Shown piece by piece: positions 49,451 to 61,651 of a DNA stretch of 64,000 nt. Position 1 is the stretch's first letter. The number at the start of each line of letters is the position of its first letter. This DNA is from Promerops cafer (taxonomy: Eukaryota; Chordata; Aves; Passeriformes; Nectariniidae): the NCBI GenBank assembly GCA_013398275.1, contig VZSE01002916.1:1-64000 (forward strand). The letters run 5' to 3'. A program made the position numbers and the translations under genes. The notes beneath the pieces are model-generated. The model saw only the letters and a list, made by a program, of their open reading frames with translations, made no database searches and had not been told where the DNA came from.

Positions 49451-50118
49451 NNNNNNNNNNNNNNNNNNNNNNNNNNNNNNNNNNNNNNNNNNNNNNNNNN
49501 NNNNNNNNNNNNNNNNNNNNNNNNNNNNNNNNNNNNNNNNNNNNNNNNNNNNNNNNNNNNNNNNNNNNNNNNNNNNNNNNNNNNNNNNNNNNNNNNNNNN
49601 NNNNNNNNNNNNNNNNNNNNNNNNNNNNNNNNNNNNNNNNNNNNNNNNNNNNNNNNNNNNNNNNNNNNNNNNNNNNNNNNNNNNNNNNNNNNNNNNNNNN
49701 NNNNNNNNNNNNNNNNNNNNNNNNNNNNNNNNNNNNNNNNNNNNNNNNNNNNNNNNNNNNNNNNNNNNNNNNNNNNNNNNNNNNNNNNNNNNNNNNNNNN
49801 NNNNNNNNNNNNNNNNNNNNNNNNNNNNNNNNNNNNNNNNNNNNNNNNNNNNNNNNNNNNNNNNNNNNNNNNNNNNNNNNNNNNNNNNNNNNNNNNNNNN
49901 NNNNNNNNNNNNNNNNNNNNNNNNNNNNNNNNNNNNNNNNNNNNNNNNNNNNNNNNNNNNNNNNNNNNNNNNNNNNNNNNNNNNNNNNNNNNNNNNNNNN
50001 NNNNNNNNNNNNNNNNNNNNNNNNNNNNNNNNNNNNNNNNNNNNNNNNNNNNNNNNNNNNNNNNNNNNNNNNNNNNNNNNNNNNNNNNNNNNNNNNNNNN
50101 NNNNNNNNNNNNNNNNNN
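49451..50118. other. Assembly gap (668 N)
   Basis: A run of N lies between duplicated blocks A (left) and B (right). The missing sequence is probably the region present in full at 51478-52484, which contains the JPT1 promoter and first exon. Confidence 0.95.
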
Positions 50119-50634
50119 TCCGCCCGTCTGCCTTCCCCCCATCGGCACGGCCCCCGCGCCCCTCGGCCCCGCGGAGCCGCCGCGGGCTGGGTGGGGCCGG
50201 GTGGCCTCCATTGTCTGCGCTGTCCGGCCCTCCCTTCCCGCCCCGTGCCGCTCTGCCCGGGGGGGCCCGTTCGGTCCGCAAGCTGCCAGTGCTCGGGGCC
50301 GGGGGGGGCCCCCCCCCCCGGGGCNCTCGGGGCCGGGGTCGCCCGTTCCCTGGGGCCACGGCCCCTCTCCCAGGGGCGACCCGGGGCTAGAAGGGGCGGG
50401 GAGGGGGGAGCGGAGCCTGTCTGGAAACAAAGAAAACTCGGCGGGTTGGTCTGGAGGAGATGCACGGCGCTAGGTCGGGCACCCACGGTCTCGGGAGTCA
50501 CAGCTGGAGAGGATCATGTCGTTTTCCACGCTGCCGTGGCTTTTTTTCTGTAAGGTTTTGGCCTGACAAAGCGGATGCTTCCTGTTCCCTTTTAGCTTTC
50601 CAGGGTGCTTTTTAAAGCGAAAAAAAAAAAAAAA
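50119..50634 (+). repeat. False-duplication block B, copy 1 (GC-rich, JPT1 intron 1)
   Basis: From 50196 this block matches 52485-52889, with one 34-base insertion that includes the single n at 50325. Its first 77 bases (50119-50195) have no counterpart in copy 2 and probably supply sequence missing at the single n at 52484. It ends in a 15-base A run immediately followed by a one-base n join at 50635. Confidence 0.9.
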
Positions 50635-50635
50635 N

Positions 50636-51477
50636 TGGATCCTAGATTAGAAAAAATAAAACACTGGTCCTGTTTGTGTACATTTAACAGTTCTTCTCTT
50701 TCATGATCTGTGTTAATGTTAAGGCTGGTGTTTAATTCAGATGCTGGACAACTCATGTTGTGCATAGAGGGATGTAACACGATCCCTGTGTTCTCCAGAC
50801 CAAAAAGAAATACTTTTCTCTAGAAAGTGTTTTGGGGGTATGAAGGGCTGTTATTAGTGTGGGGGGGGGTGGCTGGAAAAGATAGATTTTCTTTCCCCTT
50901 TCTCCCTCCTTTATGCAAGTGCTAATGGAAAAATATTGCTAATGCATACGTTTTGGAGTAAAAATTGTGATCAAGGAAGCATCTGTGTCCGTGGAAGTTG
51001 CAGGGAGCCCCCAGCCACCAAATCAAAGGTGGATGTGACAGATGGGTCAGCAGCCAACATGTGGCGATTTAAACTCTGTCCTGTGAGTTTTGTGCTGGCA
51101 CGGGAGGGAGATGCATGACCCAAAATGTGCCGCCTCGTGCTTTTGACAGCCAGGTGAGCAGCATTGCTGGGCCTTGTACTCCAGCTATACTAGCCATGCT
51201 GGAACTCAATTTTCATGCAATAATCCAAAATAATACACCGACATTAGAAATTATTTTATTCCGCCATTATTTTTGAGGTGTTGGCATTCCCCACCACGCC
51301 TGTGGCTCTGCGTAAGAGCCACAGCCACAGCCTCTGTGTAAGACAGGCCCTTGGCTGTGTCTCAGCTCTCTGCGGATCCAACCTCTAAAGCCACGATGTG
51401 CCGCGATGGCCTCAGTGCGGTTCGTCCCTGTACCTTGGAGCTGCTCCATGACATCTCTGAGGCACCTGCAGGGCTTG
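50636..51477 (+). repeat. False-duplication block A, copy 2 (842 bp)
   Basis: Apparently identical to 48609-49450. It starts directly after the one-base n join at 50635 and runs without interruption into the GC-rich JPT1 promoter, so this copy is the one in natural context. Confidence 0.9.
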
Positions 51478-51726
51478 CACGGGCCGGGCATGGCAATGTG
51501 TGTGAGGGAGCCGGGCCTTGCGCGGCCAAGGGGGTGCCAGGGGTGGGTTTGGTGGCACGATGGCCGCTTTGGTGGTGTGTCCTGGGCGGTGTCTGTGGGG
51601 ACAGGAGCCGTGCGCGGGTCGCGGAGGCACCGACGGGGCATCAGAATCGCCCTCACGACCCGGCCCCTCCCGAGGCCCCTCAGAAGGGGCAGCGCCGCGG
51701 GGACTCTAGTCTGAGGTACATCTGAG

Positions 51727-51988
51727 CCAATCACAGCTCGCCGACGATGAGCGACGGCTCTCCCACCAATCACCACCAGCAGGTGCCACAGCCCACAGCC
51801 AATCACTGCAGAGCAGACGTAGTGCTTCACCAATGGGCTCTTAGCGGTGAGGCGAGGCGCCTCGGAATAGACAGAGAGGCGGAGCAAATGGGAGAATGGC
51901 AGGGCGCTGTCCAATAAGAGCGAGAGACTGAGTTTGAACCGTCCAATGAGAAGGCCGAAGGTGGGCAAGGCTTGCGGTGTGTATAAAA
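51727..51988 (+). promoter_or_regulatory. JPT1: JPT1 promoter: six CCAAT boxes plus TATA box
   Basis: CCAAT pentamers on the + strand start at 51727, 51766, 51799, 51830, 51911 and 51943. A TATAAAA element lies at 51982-51988, about 124 bases before the JPT1 start codon. Most spacings are 31-39 bases. Arrays of CCAAT boxes at about three helical turns are typical NF-Y targets in proliferation-linked promoters, which fits JPT1 being up-regulated in dividing cells. NF-Y use is inferred from motif only. Confidence 0.75.
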
Positions 51989-52111
51989 TGTGCGGCGGTG
52001 CGGGCGGCGGCCGCAGTTGTCACCGGTGGCGACAAAGGTGGTGGGTGCCAGTAGCTGTGTTCCGGGGACCATCACTGTACAGAGCCCTTCCCTTGGTCCG
52101 GCCACTCCGCC

Positions 52112-55100
52112 ATGACCACCACGGCCACGTTCTCGGGCATGGACCCCAATGGCAGGAACAGCTCCAGGTCTGCGGGGGGCTCGAGGGCCGCTGGAACCTA
52201 GAGGGCGGTGGGTCTGGGGGTCCCCGGAAGGCATGTCCGGAGCGGCTCCAGAGTGGTGCTAGGGCGGGGTGCTGGGGCGGGGGCTCCGGCCGGGCCGGGG
52301 CTGTGGGTATGCGGTTCCTCCCGGCCTCTCCCGGGCGGGTTGGCCGGAGGCGGGAGCGGCCGCGCCCACCCAGGTGGGCTGCGGGGGTATCCCGGGGCCG
52401 CGCCGTGCCCGGGGGAGGGAGGTGCGGGAGCTGCCGAGACCCGCCCGGGTCTCTCAGTGCGGCCCCGCCGTCGCCGCCGAACANGCCGGGTGGCCTCCAT
52501 TGTCTGCGCTGTCCGGCCCTCCCTTCCCGCCCCGTGCCGCTCTGCCCGGGGGGGCCCGTTCGGTCCGCAAGCTGCCAGTGCTCGGGGCCGGGGTCGCCCG
52601 TTCCCTGGGGCCACGGCCCCTCTCCCAGGGGCGACCCGGGGCTAGAAGGGGCGGGGAGGGGGGAGCGGAGCCTGTCTGGAAACAAAGAAAACTCGGCGGG
52701 TTGGTCTGGAGGAGATGCACGGCGCTAGGTCGGGCACCCACGGTCTCGGGAGTCACAGCTGGAGAGGATCATGTCGTTTTCCACGCTGCCGTGGCTTTTT
52801 TTCTGTAAGGTTTTGGCCTGACAAAGCGGATGCTTCCTGTTCCCTTTTAGCTTTCCAGGGTGCTTTTTAAAGCGAAAAAAAAAAAAAAATTTTTACAAAG
52901 CTTATTTCCAAACCAGAGCTCTTCCTGGAGCTGTGGATGGATTTTCGGTGGACATCATTGGGTATCAGGTGGAATTTTAACGGCATTTCATTGCTTGAAG
53001 TGTTAAACATGGCTTTCATAAAGCAGGTTACAGCATTTCAAGGCTTTGAGAGGCTTCTAATAAAATCTGTCAGCCCTTACCTGAGGTTGGTAAAATGGAT
53101 TATTCGTTTTTAACAGTTTGAGCGATGGATATTTTTCCCCCTTCAGTTGCCTATTCTGTTAATGTCATTAAGTCTGTCAGTGGAAACTATTGTACCCTTA
53201 AGAGAGTACTGGTTTCACTGCTGTGCTAAAAAGAGGGGATCTGAGGTTTGGGAACAAGCCCTGCTTTGAACAGACTGTTCTTCAGATTAGTAACTGCAAC
53301 AGCTGTAACTACGAAAATAAACCTTCTGTACGTTTCCTCAGAGAAGGAAAGATAAAGGAGTGATTCAAGACCATTACACTACATCTTGATTCAGAAAGGA
53401 GACGACAAAACAAGTCATAATAAAACATACTCTCCAGTCTGCTGGGATCCTCCCATTAGCAGCTGAGCTTTAGTAATTCTTAGAAAAAGAATTTTGTTAG
53501 GAAAAGTATTTTCTGGTTATGTAACAGTAAATATCCATGTCACACACCTTTAGGAATTTCCCTTGCCGTTGGGGTGTTTGAGCTGTGTAGGCTGGAGAAG
53601 CGTTTTTGTGTTGCAGCTGGAATGTAACAGGCACAAATTCTTCCAAGATGTGAGTTGTACAACTGGACACTTTGTGTTGAATTCCCAGGTTTGAAGCATT
53701 AACAAGCTGGGTACTGCTTCCTGTTCTAACTTTGATTTATTAAATTATTTGTTAAGAAGAAGACAAAGTAGTGTGCATCATCCTTAGTTTGTCATAGTGT
53801 TCATTTTGGAGCACTGGAGATCTTGAAAGCCCATGAAGCCCCAGGTTCTGTTGGTGTCCTCACATCTCTCTGGGAGTTTTGAAAGTTCTCACACACAGTT
53901 TTGTTCTCCTGACTTTTGTCTGGCTTCTCCAGCTAACCCAAGATCTCCTGCTTATGAAAATAAATCAGGAGGAGTTTACGTTTCAAGATTTATTTCGCTG
54001 CAGCTGTTCATTTTGATTGGGTTCTGCAGGTTGGAAAGCAGCCTGCAATCAAGCTCTTGAAGTACTGAGCAGGCTTCTTTTGTGTCTAAGAGCAGATTGT
54101 TAGATTTAGGTTACATATCTGGAGCTTTGTACGCTTTGTCTCTCCTAGTAATAGTCAACTCCAAGCTGTTTAATTTCACGTTTTACTTCTAGACCAGCAG
54201 CATGGCTGCAGACTAGAGGGTCTTTTCCTGAGGAAACAAATCTATATAGAGGCTGCAGCCCCCAGCCATCAGTGGTGCAACCAGTCCTTTGGTTCAAACT
54301 TCAGTCTTTGCTGGGCAGCCAGTTTGAAGATTAATATTAACCTTCCCAGGATACTCTCAAAAAGCTGGAATTTGACATGCCCATGTAGTTATTTTTATTT
54401 TTTATTTGGCTCAGACTGGTGGGAGCAGCCCTTGGTGTGATACTGGATGGAACAAGGGCACAAGTAGAGTGTGAGAGCATTTTATTTTTTAAGTGCTACT
54501 GAAGAGCAGTGGAGATACAGTGCCAGGATGGAGTTCTGGCAGGAGTACCTGGGTAGTTGAAGTGATGTGCTGGGAGTGCAGCTGGGGGCTGGCACAGGGT
54601 GTAAAGCTGCCTCTCTCCACAGAGTGCTGCGTCCTCCTGGTGGCGGCTCCAACTTCTCCCTGGGCTTTGACGAGCCTAAAGAACAACCAGTGAGGAGGAA
54701 CAAAATGGCATCCAGTATCTTTGGAACTCCTGAGGAGAACCCACCTTCCTGGGCTAAAGCACCAGGTAAGGCTGTAGTGCTTTGTTTCCTCATCTGCTGA
54801 CAGGCATTGATTCATTTTGTGGCTCAGCCTGATGCTGCTGGTGGCTGATGTGGAAACCAGAGTTCCCTTCCTACTTGGTACTTTGGGGTTACAAATGATG
54901 CCTGATTGCAGAGAATTGTTTATTCCTCATTAATTTCTTCCAGGAGGGTTTATTTTATGCAAGTGTTGGGCATGTTGCAAGTAGAGAATTTTATTTTGGA
55001 TGCAGTTTCTCCAAGTTAAGTCAAACAAGTGGACTTGTCTCTTACTGTTTGGAGTAGCAGTGTTTGGTCTTGATTATTCAGAGGAAGTTTAGCCTCGGGT

Positions 55101-58100
55101 TCTCACAGCTGGGTTTAAGCTTCCTTTTCTGCAGAGCACTGCTGGTATGGGTGGCCTTGGGACCCCAAACTCCATCTGTTTAAATGACACCCTCACTGCA
55201 TGGGGTGCTGCTGTAAGACAATAATTTGTGAGGTATTATCTAAAGGACCAGGACTTCTTAGAATTGTGAAGCTCTAATTTCAAAGAAAAACCTCTCTCAA
55301 ATTACCCAAACCTGTGACTATTTATGATCTGCTTTCACATTAAGTTTATCTTGCAACCTGAATAGACTCAATCTCTGCTTGTAGGGGCTAAGCCAGATGA
55401 AACCAGAGACAGTTGTGAATCCTCTGGACCACAAAGAACAAACTCAACTGAGGCAAACTGTGGAGACTTCGTAGATCCCAAGGTCAGTACTTGCCTACAA
55501 AGAGCTTGATAATGGCCAATTCACACTCTGTGTGGGATTGATTATCACGGATATTCACACAGTTGGAAGCATTGTAGGATTTGAATCCTTTCTCTCAAAT
55601 TTGTTTTTTCCTGACGGTTCCCCTTTCCATCTGACATTCTTCCAGTATGCTGAGGAAGGAAGGGCTGGATTTTTCACAAGGATCACTTTGTAGAGGTCTT
55701 AACCCATCTCATTGCTGAGACAGTAATGGAGTGATGTGAAATCTCATTTCAGCTGTGTGTGTGATTGTGGCTTTAAACATCTCACAAACAATAGTTACTG
55801 CAGCAGACTCTGTGTGGGTCTGACAACGAACTTGGTTTCACATCCCAGCAAATTCTTACCTCAGTAGTATCTGTGTTTGTTTTGTTTTAATAATACCAGC
55901 GGATGTGTTATTTTCTATATGAACTCCTTACCTAGTAGCAATATGGAGCATGATTTGTAGTTAAGTGGTATTAAGTAAAATTTGCTAGATGTGTAATTAC
56001 ATTTAATGGGAAAAACAGGGTTCTTTTGAAACACAGTAAATTCAGTAAAAAAACCCAGTAATTCGTCTGAACTTAGATCCTTAGGAATGTAGGATAGCCT
56101 GTATTTGCATGAACAAAGTGGAAAAAAGAAATCTTGTTTAAAATTCTCTACCCTTAGGTTTTCTGAAAAGAACTGGGTAGCTAAATAATTATCTTGAAGG
56201 TTGTAGCAGACACCTTTTATCTTAGGTTTTATTTTGGTAATTGGCATCAAGCACCACAACCCATTTTTGTTATTAATTGTAGCTTCAAGTCACAAAACTG
56301 TTCTTTGTTACAAAACATGTCTTGTTTCAATTTAGCAAATACAAGCAAGTTTATTTTCTCTGGTATATTTTCAGCTTTAAATTTAACTGTTTAGTCGAAT
56401 TCTTTCTAAATTGTTTTAAATACTGTGGTTCTCAGCTTTGCAAACAGGTTCTTCCCATGTGGAATACTTTACTTTTATGCAGTAATTCAGCTGCAAACAG
56501 CCTGAGACTTAAGGTGATACATTTGTGTCAGTTTCTGTGCTTTTTTTTGGTCCCAATTTCTGCAGTTTCACTGTGTAATTAGCAGTGTTAAATCTGTGAA
56601 AGTTGACAAACCTGATGCCATTGAGGAGCCTTGGCTGCTGCTGGTAGACTCCCTATTTTTGTGTCAAGCTGCAGCCTGCGAACAGATTTAGCATTTAAAG
56701 AATGTTTAACTGTGTATGTAGTGAAGGAAACTTCATGAGGAAAAAAAAAGCTGATCTGTGTTTCACAAATGAAGTTAAATACCCTGGAAAGAACAAATGC
56801 TCTTGGCCTTGCCAACAGATAAATGCAAGGAGTTACTCGGTAGAAAGCAGAGGACGCTCAACTCTTGCTTGTTGCTGTCAGTGTGATTTTTTTTCCTTTC
56901 CTGCTGGGCAGTGGGAATATTCTGGATCCTGTCAGTCCTGCTTGATGTGGGATGCTCTGTACAATAAAGTGTTCTTAACCACCTCTGTCCTTCACTGTGG
57001 GAATAACAAATGTGCCACGTGTCAGCAGGGTTACTCCGATATCTGTTTCAACTTCTAGAAGTATGTTAGGCACATAAAAAACTGGTTAAATTATAAGTCA
57101 ATCCGTAAGAAATGGTGCTTACAAACCCATGGTTTCAATCTGCAGAATTATGAGTGCAGAACCCTCTGGGCCACTCTGGGTTCTGTCTCTCAGAGCCTGT
57201 TGCTGCTCCAAAAGCGCCTCCCTGAGCCTGTGGCTCAGAATGTGATGCCCAGTCACCATGGTCACACCATGGAGGAGTATCCACTCCATGGAATAGGAAA
57301 ATGCTTTGTGAAACATGAGATGTAACATGTTCCTCTCTCTTTTCTAGGGAGGAGATGTTGGTAGTGACATTTTTGGTGAGTAACTTCCTTGGACTCCTTT
57401 GTTGCAGGTGGCTTTGCAGTAGAAGAGGATGTAGGATCTATAAATGGTCATTTATTAGGAGAGAGGCAGCCTGGGGTTGTCCCTAGAACCCATCAAATCA
57501 ACAGTAACCAACTGCTTCAGTGGAGTGTGGGCATGGAGGGAAATGGTGGAGTGCTGTTGCTCATCAGGGTGAAAAGGAGAACAGTCCTGTTGGTTTATTT
57601 TGCCAGCAGCTGTTGGTGTCAAGATTTGTCTAAGTACTAGAAGGTAAGGTCGAGACTCTTGCAAAGAGTTGAGTGATTGAAAGGCCATGCTGCTGTTAGA
57701 GTTGCTTATAATTAAATAGGACAGTCAACATAATTCATTTTAGTTTAGCAGTTTCTTTCTTTCCCGTTGTCTTCTCATACAGCAAACTCCACATTCACAG
57801 AAAGAATCAAACCCAGCTACTGCTTCTGCAAGTGTCTGCATTAACCAGCTTTTGACTTCCTGTTGCTTTTTAAGTGCTGATTTTTGCCAAGGAAGTTAAT
57901 CTGCATACTGCAAATCTCCTGTAAACAGACATTTCCCCTTCAAGTACTTTTTCTAGCTCTGAGGCTGGAAATGTCTCCTTTGCAAGATTCACTTTAGGCA
58001 TATCTGACTACTTCCTGATGACAGGAATGTGTCTGTTGACTGCTGCTTTCCAAGTGCTACTTTCAACACCTAAGATTGGTGGGACATCCCTGAGGCCATT

Positions 58101-61100
58101 AGCACCTCCATGTCCTGAAAAGACTTCTGCTGGGAGGGGGGAGAGCTTTTCCAGAACATTTCCACTACCTCTGAGTGGTATCTGTGCGTAAAATAAATGT
58201 TGCCTCTCTAGCAGGCTGCTTCTAATCCAACTGTACAGGCTCTAGGATTTCTTTCCCATGTCTGTCTGATCTTAATTAGCACTCTAGGCATCTAGTGTTT
58301 ATGCCTTGAGTAGGAGGATGTGGTTTGCTAATAGAAGGAAACTGCTTTAAGGGGTCTGCTGCTTTTCCTGGTGCTTGTTTAAACCAGCTCCCCACAGGGC
58401 AGAGGAGATCCCACAAACAGCAGGGAGGTGAGAAGGGCTGAGATGCCAGGAAGCAGAAATAGGGCTGCCTGGGATCAGGACAGCTGGCTGAAATTTGGAG
58501 TGCAAATTGGTATTCCTGACTTTTTAAAAAAGTTCACATTTTCACAGGTGTTGTATTTGTCTTTTGGTTTGTTTCTGGCAAGTGACAGTGAAGGAAGTTC
58601 TTACAAGGGTCAGGTGAATCTATGCTGGGAGGTGGTTAAAAAACAAGTGTTATGGAAGGTAACTGGGATTGTTTCTTCTTGTGGCCATGACTGAAAATTA
58701 AATTTTTGAAGGTGGCCAAGATGAAATAAAAATGGCAGGCAAAGGTTTGAATTTTAAACTTTCACTGATGATACTTAGGAAGGAGTAGAAATTAATGCCT
58801 CCTGGAAATGGTGTCTGTGGCAGATACCTGAACATCCTGATGGATTATTAAATTAATTCCTACCATTGATTGCTTTGGGTGTTGTAGCTCAGTGGAGCCC
58901 AGTCTCACTGATCTGGCTGTCACTTCTCCCCTGGATTTTCCTGCTGTGGGATGGCAGACCTGGGCTGCTGAACATCCCACTGGCACACCTGTGACTTTTT
59001 ACTGGCCTAGTAGGGCTGTCTCTAGGGTTAGGAAAGGAACAATGAACACATCTCCAAGTAAAAACTGTCTGCTAAAAAGTTCACAGCACAACTAGATTCT
59101 TAATAGGTTTCCATCATTAAAAATACTTATTCTTTTGAATGTGGAAATTATTTTCTGTACGTAACTGATTATAAAACCCCAAGTATGTGTCAGGTGGGAT
59201 GTGTATATTTATTAATCAAGCTTGTCTAGGGTAAAAAGACCATTTCTTTTGCAGCAGGGTTCTTGTTTCCTCTTTGGAAGCTGTAGTTCCTTTCTGGGCA
59301 TCAGAGTTCCCAGTGGCTTGCAGTGCACTCAGCAGGGAGCTGTTTCAGGGATTAGACCCTTTATGAGAAGGGAAGAGCTTTAATATTTTATCCGATCCTG
59401 TTGGTTTTACCACTTCACTCATCAAGTTGGCAAACTTACCTTGATTGTGTGGGAAGTGCTAACATATATCAGCTACACAAGGAGCTACAGAAACTTCCCC
59501 CAAAGCCTCCTGTGCTGGTAATTCTTGTTTCTTTTGTGGTTCAGGGGCAGTGTGAGCCGAATGAATGTGAGCAGCTAAGGAGAATTAGACAGTGCCCGAC
59601 TGAGTGTCAGCAGTGCCTGACTGTACATGACCCACAGGAAGGTGGAGCCTGGATCCTGCACAGTGCTGGGACTGTCCCCAGGCAGGGACTTTCAGCACTT
59701 GCTGAGTCAGCAGACACTGGGACACAGCAGCTACAGGAGCTTCAGGCTTAAAATGTGGTGTTAACTGTTTGTTTCAGCTGTGCTGGGTTAATGAGCACAG
59801 CAGAGAATCTGTAGTGGACATTATTCCTGTTTGCATGGGGACTGTGCTCAGATGCTGGAGTTCCTTGAGATTATTATAAGCATGGATATAGGGGGAGTTC
59901 AGTGGACACAAGAGAGGTTTTGGAATTTTTGCATTGAAAAAAAATACGATGAGTTGACACAGGATATGAGGAAAGCTGCTGCTGGGGGTAGGAAGAATAG
60001 GAGGCAAAGGGTAGGACTTAGTAATTACCTTTCAGGTTGGAAAAATGAGCTATGGGAGGTGATGCTGGAAGTGGTTTTATTCTGTGCCTTTGTCTGTGAC
60101 CTGGAAAAGGTAATGAGCAGTGACGTCTCCAGTTTTGTTGGTGATATTACCTCTTTCAAGTAGTCAAATTGTGCTGATGATGGGAAAATCTCACTGCCAG
60201 AAGGACTCAGCTAAATGAGGCAGGCAGGTATAAAGGCAGGATAATCCCTGTGTAAGCAAGTGTAAAGTAATGAATCTAGGGGGGGAAAAATCCCAAAAAC
60301 TAAACCATGGCAGCCTTGTGTTCTGCTCTGTGCTGTGGTGCTCCCAGGATCTGCCTTGAGTCCTTCCCCTGGAAATTCTTTGAGGTGTTTGGAGGTGCCA
60401 CCAAAATATTGAATGTCATCAGGGAGAGGATAGAAAACTCCATCCTTTTTTCTGTAAACAATGGTAATACCCCCATATCTTGAATTGTGTACAGTCCTTG
60501 ACACATGAACAGCAGGGGGCTGTAGTGGAGGTGACAGGGAAGGTGAAGGGCAAGATAAAGGGCTGCAGTGGCTGCTCTGTGAGGGGAGATTGGAATAGTT
60601 GTGCCTATTCAGTTTGAAGAGAAGGCTGGGGGAGCGAATTTGATCAAGATCTACTAAATCATGAAGCTTAAGCTGAATGTGCAGCAGTTCTCTGAATTCT
60701 CCCAACCCAGACTTAGTGATCATGAGAGGAAACAAAGGGGTCTATTGAAAATAGGTGAGGTTCACCTTCACCCCCAGTATCAGGAGCTGCTTGGTGCTGA
60801 TTTGGGCCTTTGGCTCAGAACTGGTCATGCTAATCTGTAAAAATGTGAGATGCTGATGTACTTGCTGTACTCAATTGTCAACAATACAGATACATTAGTT
60901 GTTTGCTCCAGTATCTAAAGTGCTTCCTGTGAAGAATTCCTTCTGTGCCGTCTTCACTTGTGGTTTGCTCAGAAGGATTTAAAGTAAACTATCATGTGCT
61001 CTCCAGGGAGTGTACAATCAGAACCACCCCATGCATGGCTGTTCCTTGGTGTGTCCTGTGTGAAGCCTCAGAAGTGTGTCAGATCTTTTCCCTCCAGTTA

Positions 61101-61651
61101 GGAAATTGGGGATGCAGTTTGAGCTCTTGCTGGTGCTACTGTGACTCCCAGCACTTGCTCAGACCTGAGTGACAATGCCAGAGTCACAACGCTGACTGAT
61201 TATATGTAGAAGACTTAAGGCTTAAGCTGCTTGTCACTAAAAAAAAATGAATTGCTGATGTCCCCTAATAGCAGCTGGCTGAATGTGGCTCTTGCTGAAG
61301 GCCTGAGACTGAGCTGTAAGGCCTCAGATTTGATCTGAGAAACACTTCTGAGGGCTTAGTCTGCCCTGTCAGTGGGTGACAGCTTTGGAGTGTGTCTGTA
61401 CCCCTGGACAAAACTGACAGGAGCTGAGCTTCTGTCTGAGCCAGCCAACCATCTGGCTCTCATCATCCACATCAAATACTTCAAAAGCTTCTTTTCTTCT
61501 AGAAAACACTGAGGCTGATGTAGAAGCTGCCCCAGGTCAGAGTGAAGAAAAGTCCCTGCCTGCTGCACCTGTTCCTAGCCCAGTAGCACCAGCACCTGCA
61601 CCCTCCAGGAGAAATCCACCCGGTGGCAAGTCCAGCCTAGTGCTCGGTTAA
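52112..61651 (+). CDS. JPT1: JPT1 (HN1), Jupiter microtubule-associated homolog 1
   Basis: Exons 52112-52167, 54623-54765, 55385-55482, 57348-57375 and 61503-61651 join in phase to 474 nt (157 aa; human about 154). The protein starts MTTTATFSGMDPNGRNSSR. Exon 2 carries the family signature RVLRPPGGGSNFSLGFDE and then ASSIFGTPEE. The C terminus ends RRNPPGGKSSLVLG. The chain is small, polar, Pro/Ser/Glu-rich and probably disordered, with no signal peptide or membrane segment. JPT1 is a nuclear and cytoplasmic protein of poorly defined biochemistry, linked in the literature to cell proliferation, androgen receptor and beta-catenin turnover, and related to Drosophila Jupiter. Exon 4 is a 28-nt microexon. 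Part of intron 1 is affected by a one-base n join at 52484, so that intron is probably longer than shown. All splice sites are GT-AG. Confidence 0.95.
52485..52889 (+). repeat. False-duplication block B, copy 2 (JPT1 intron 1)
   Basis: Corresponds to 50196-50634 except for a 34-base insertion there. It begins right after the single n at 52484 and continues past the 15-A run into unique intron sequence, so it is the copy in natural context. Confidence 0.9.
59930..60760 (+). mobile_element. Ancient CR1/L3-type LINE remnant in JPT1 intron 4
   Basis: Several blocks appear in the order expected for the 3' part of an old CR1/L3 LINE: 'gaaaaggtaatgagcagtga' with 'gtgctgatgatgggaaaatc', then 'aagtgtaaagtaatgaatct' with 'aaaaatccc', then 'attcagtttgaagagaaggc' with 'gatctactaaatcatgaag'. 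They are strongly diverged and interrupted. Recognition is from remembered consensus, so the boundaries are approximate. Confidence 0.6.

Noticed and set aside
49240..50553. Frames of up to 409 codons crossing the second N gap
   Set aside because: Same artefact: most of each frame is N.
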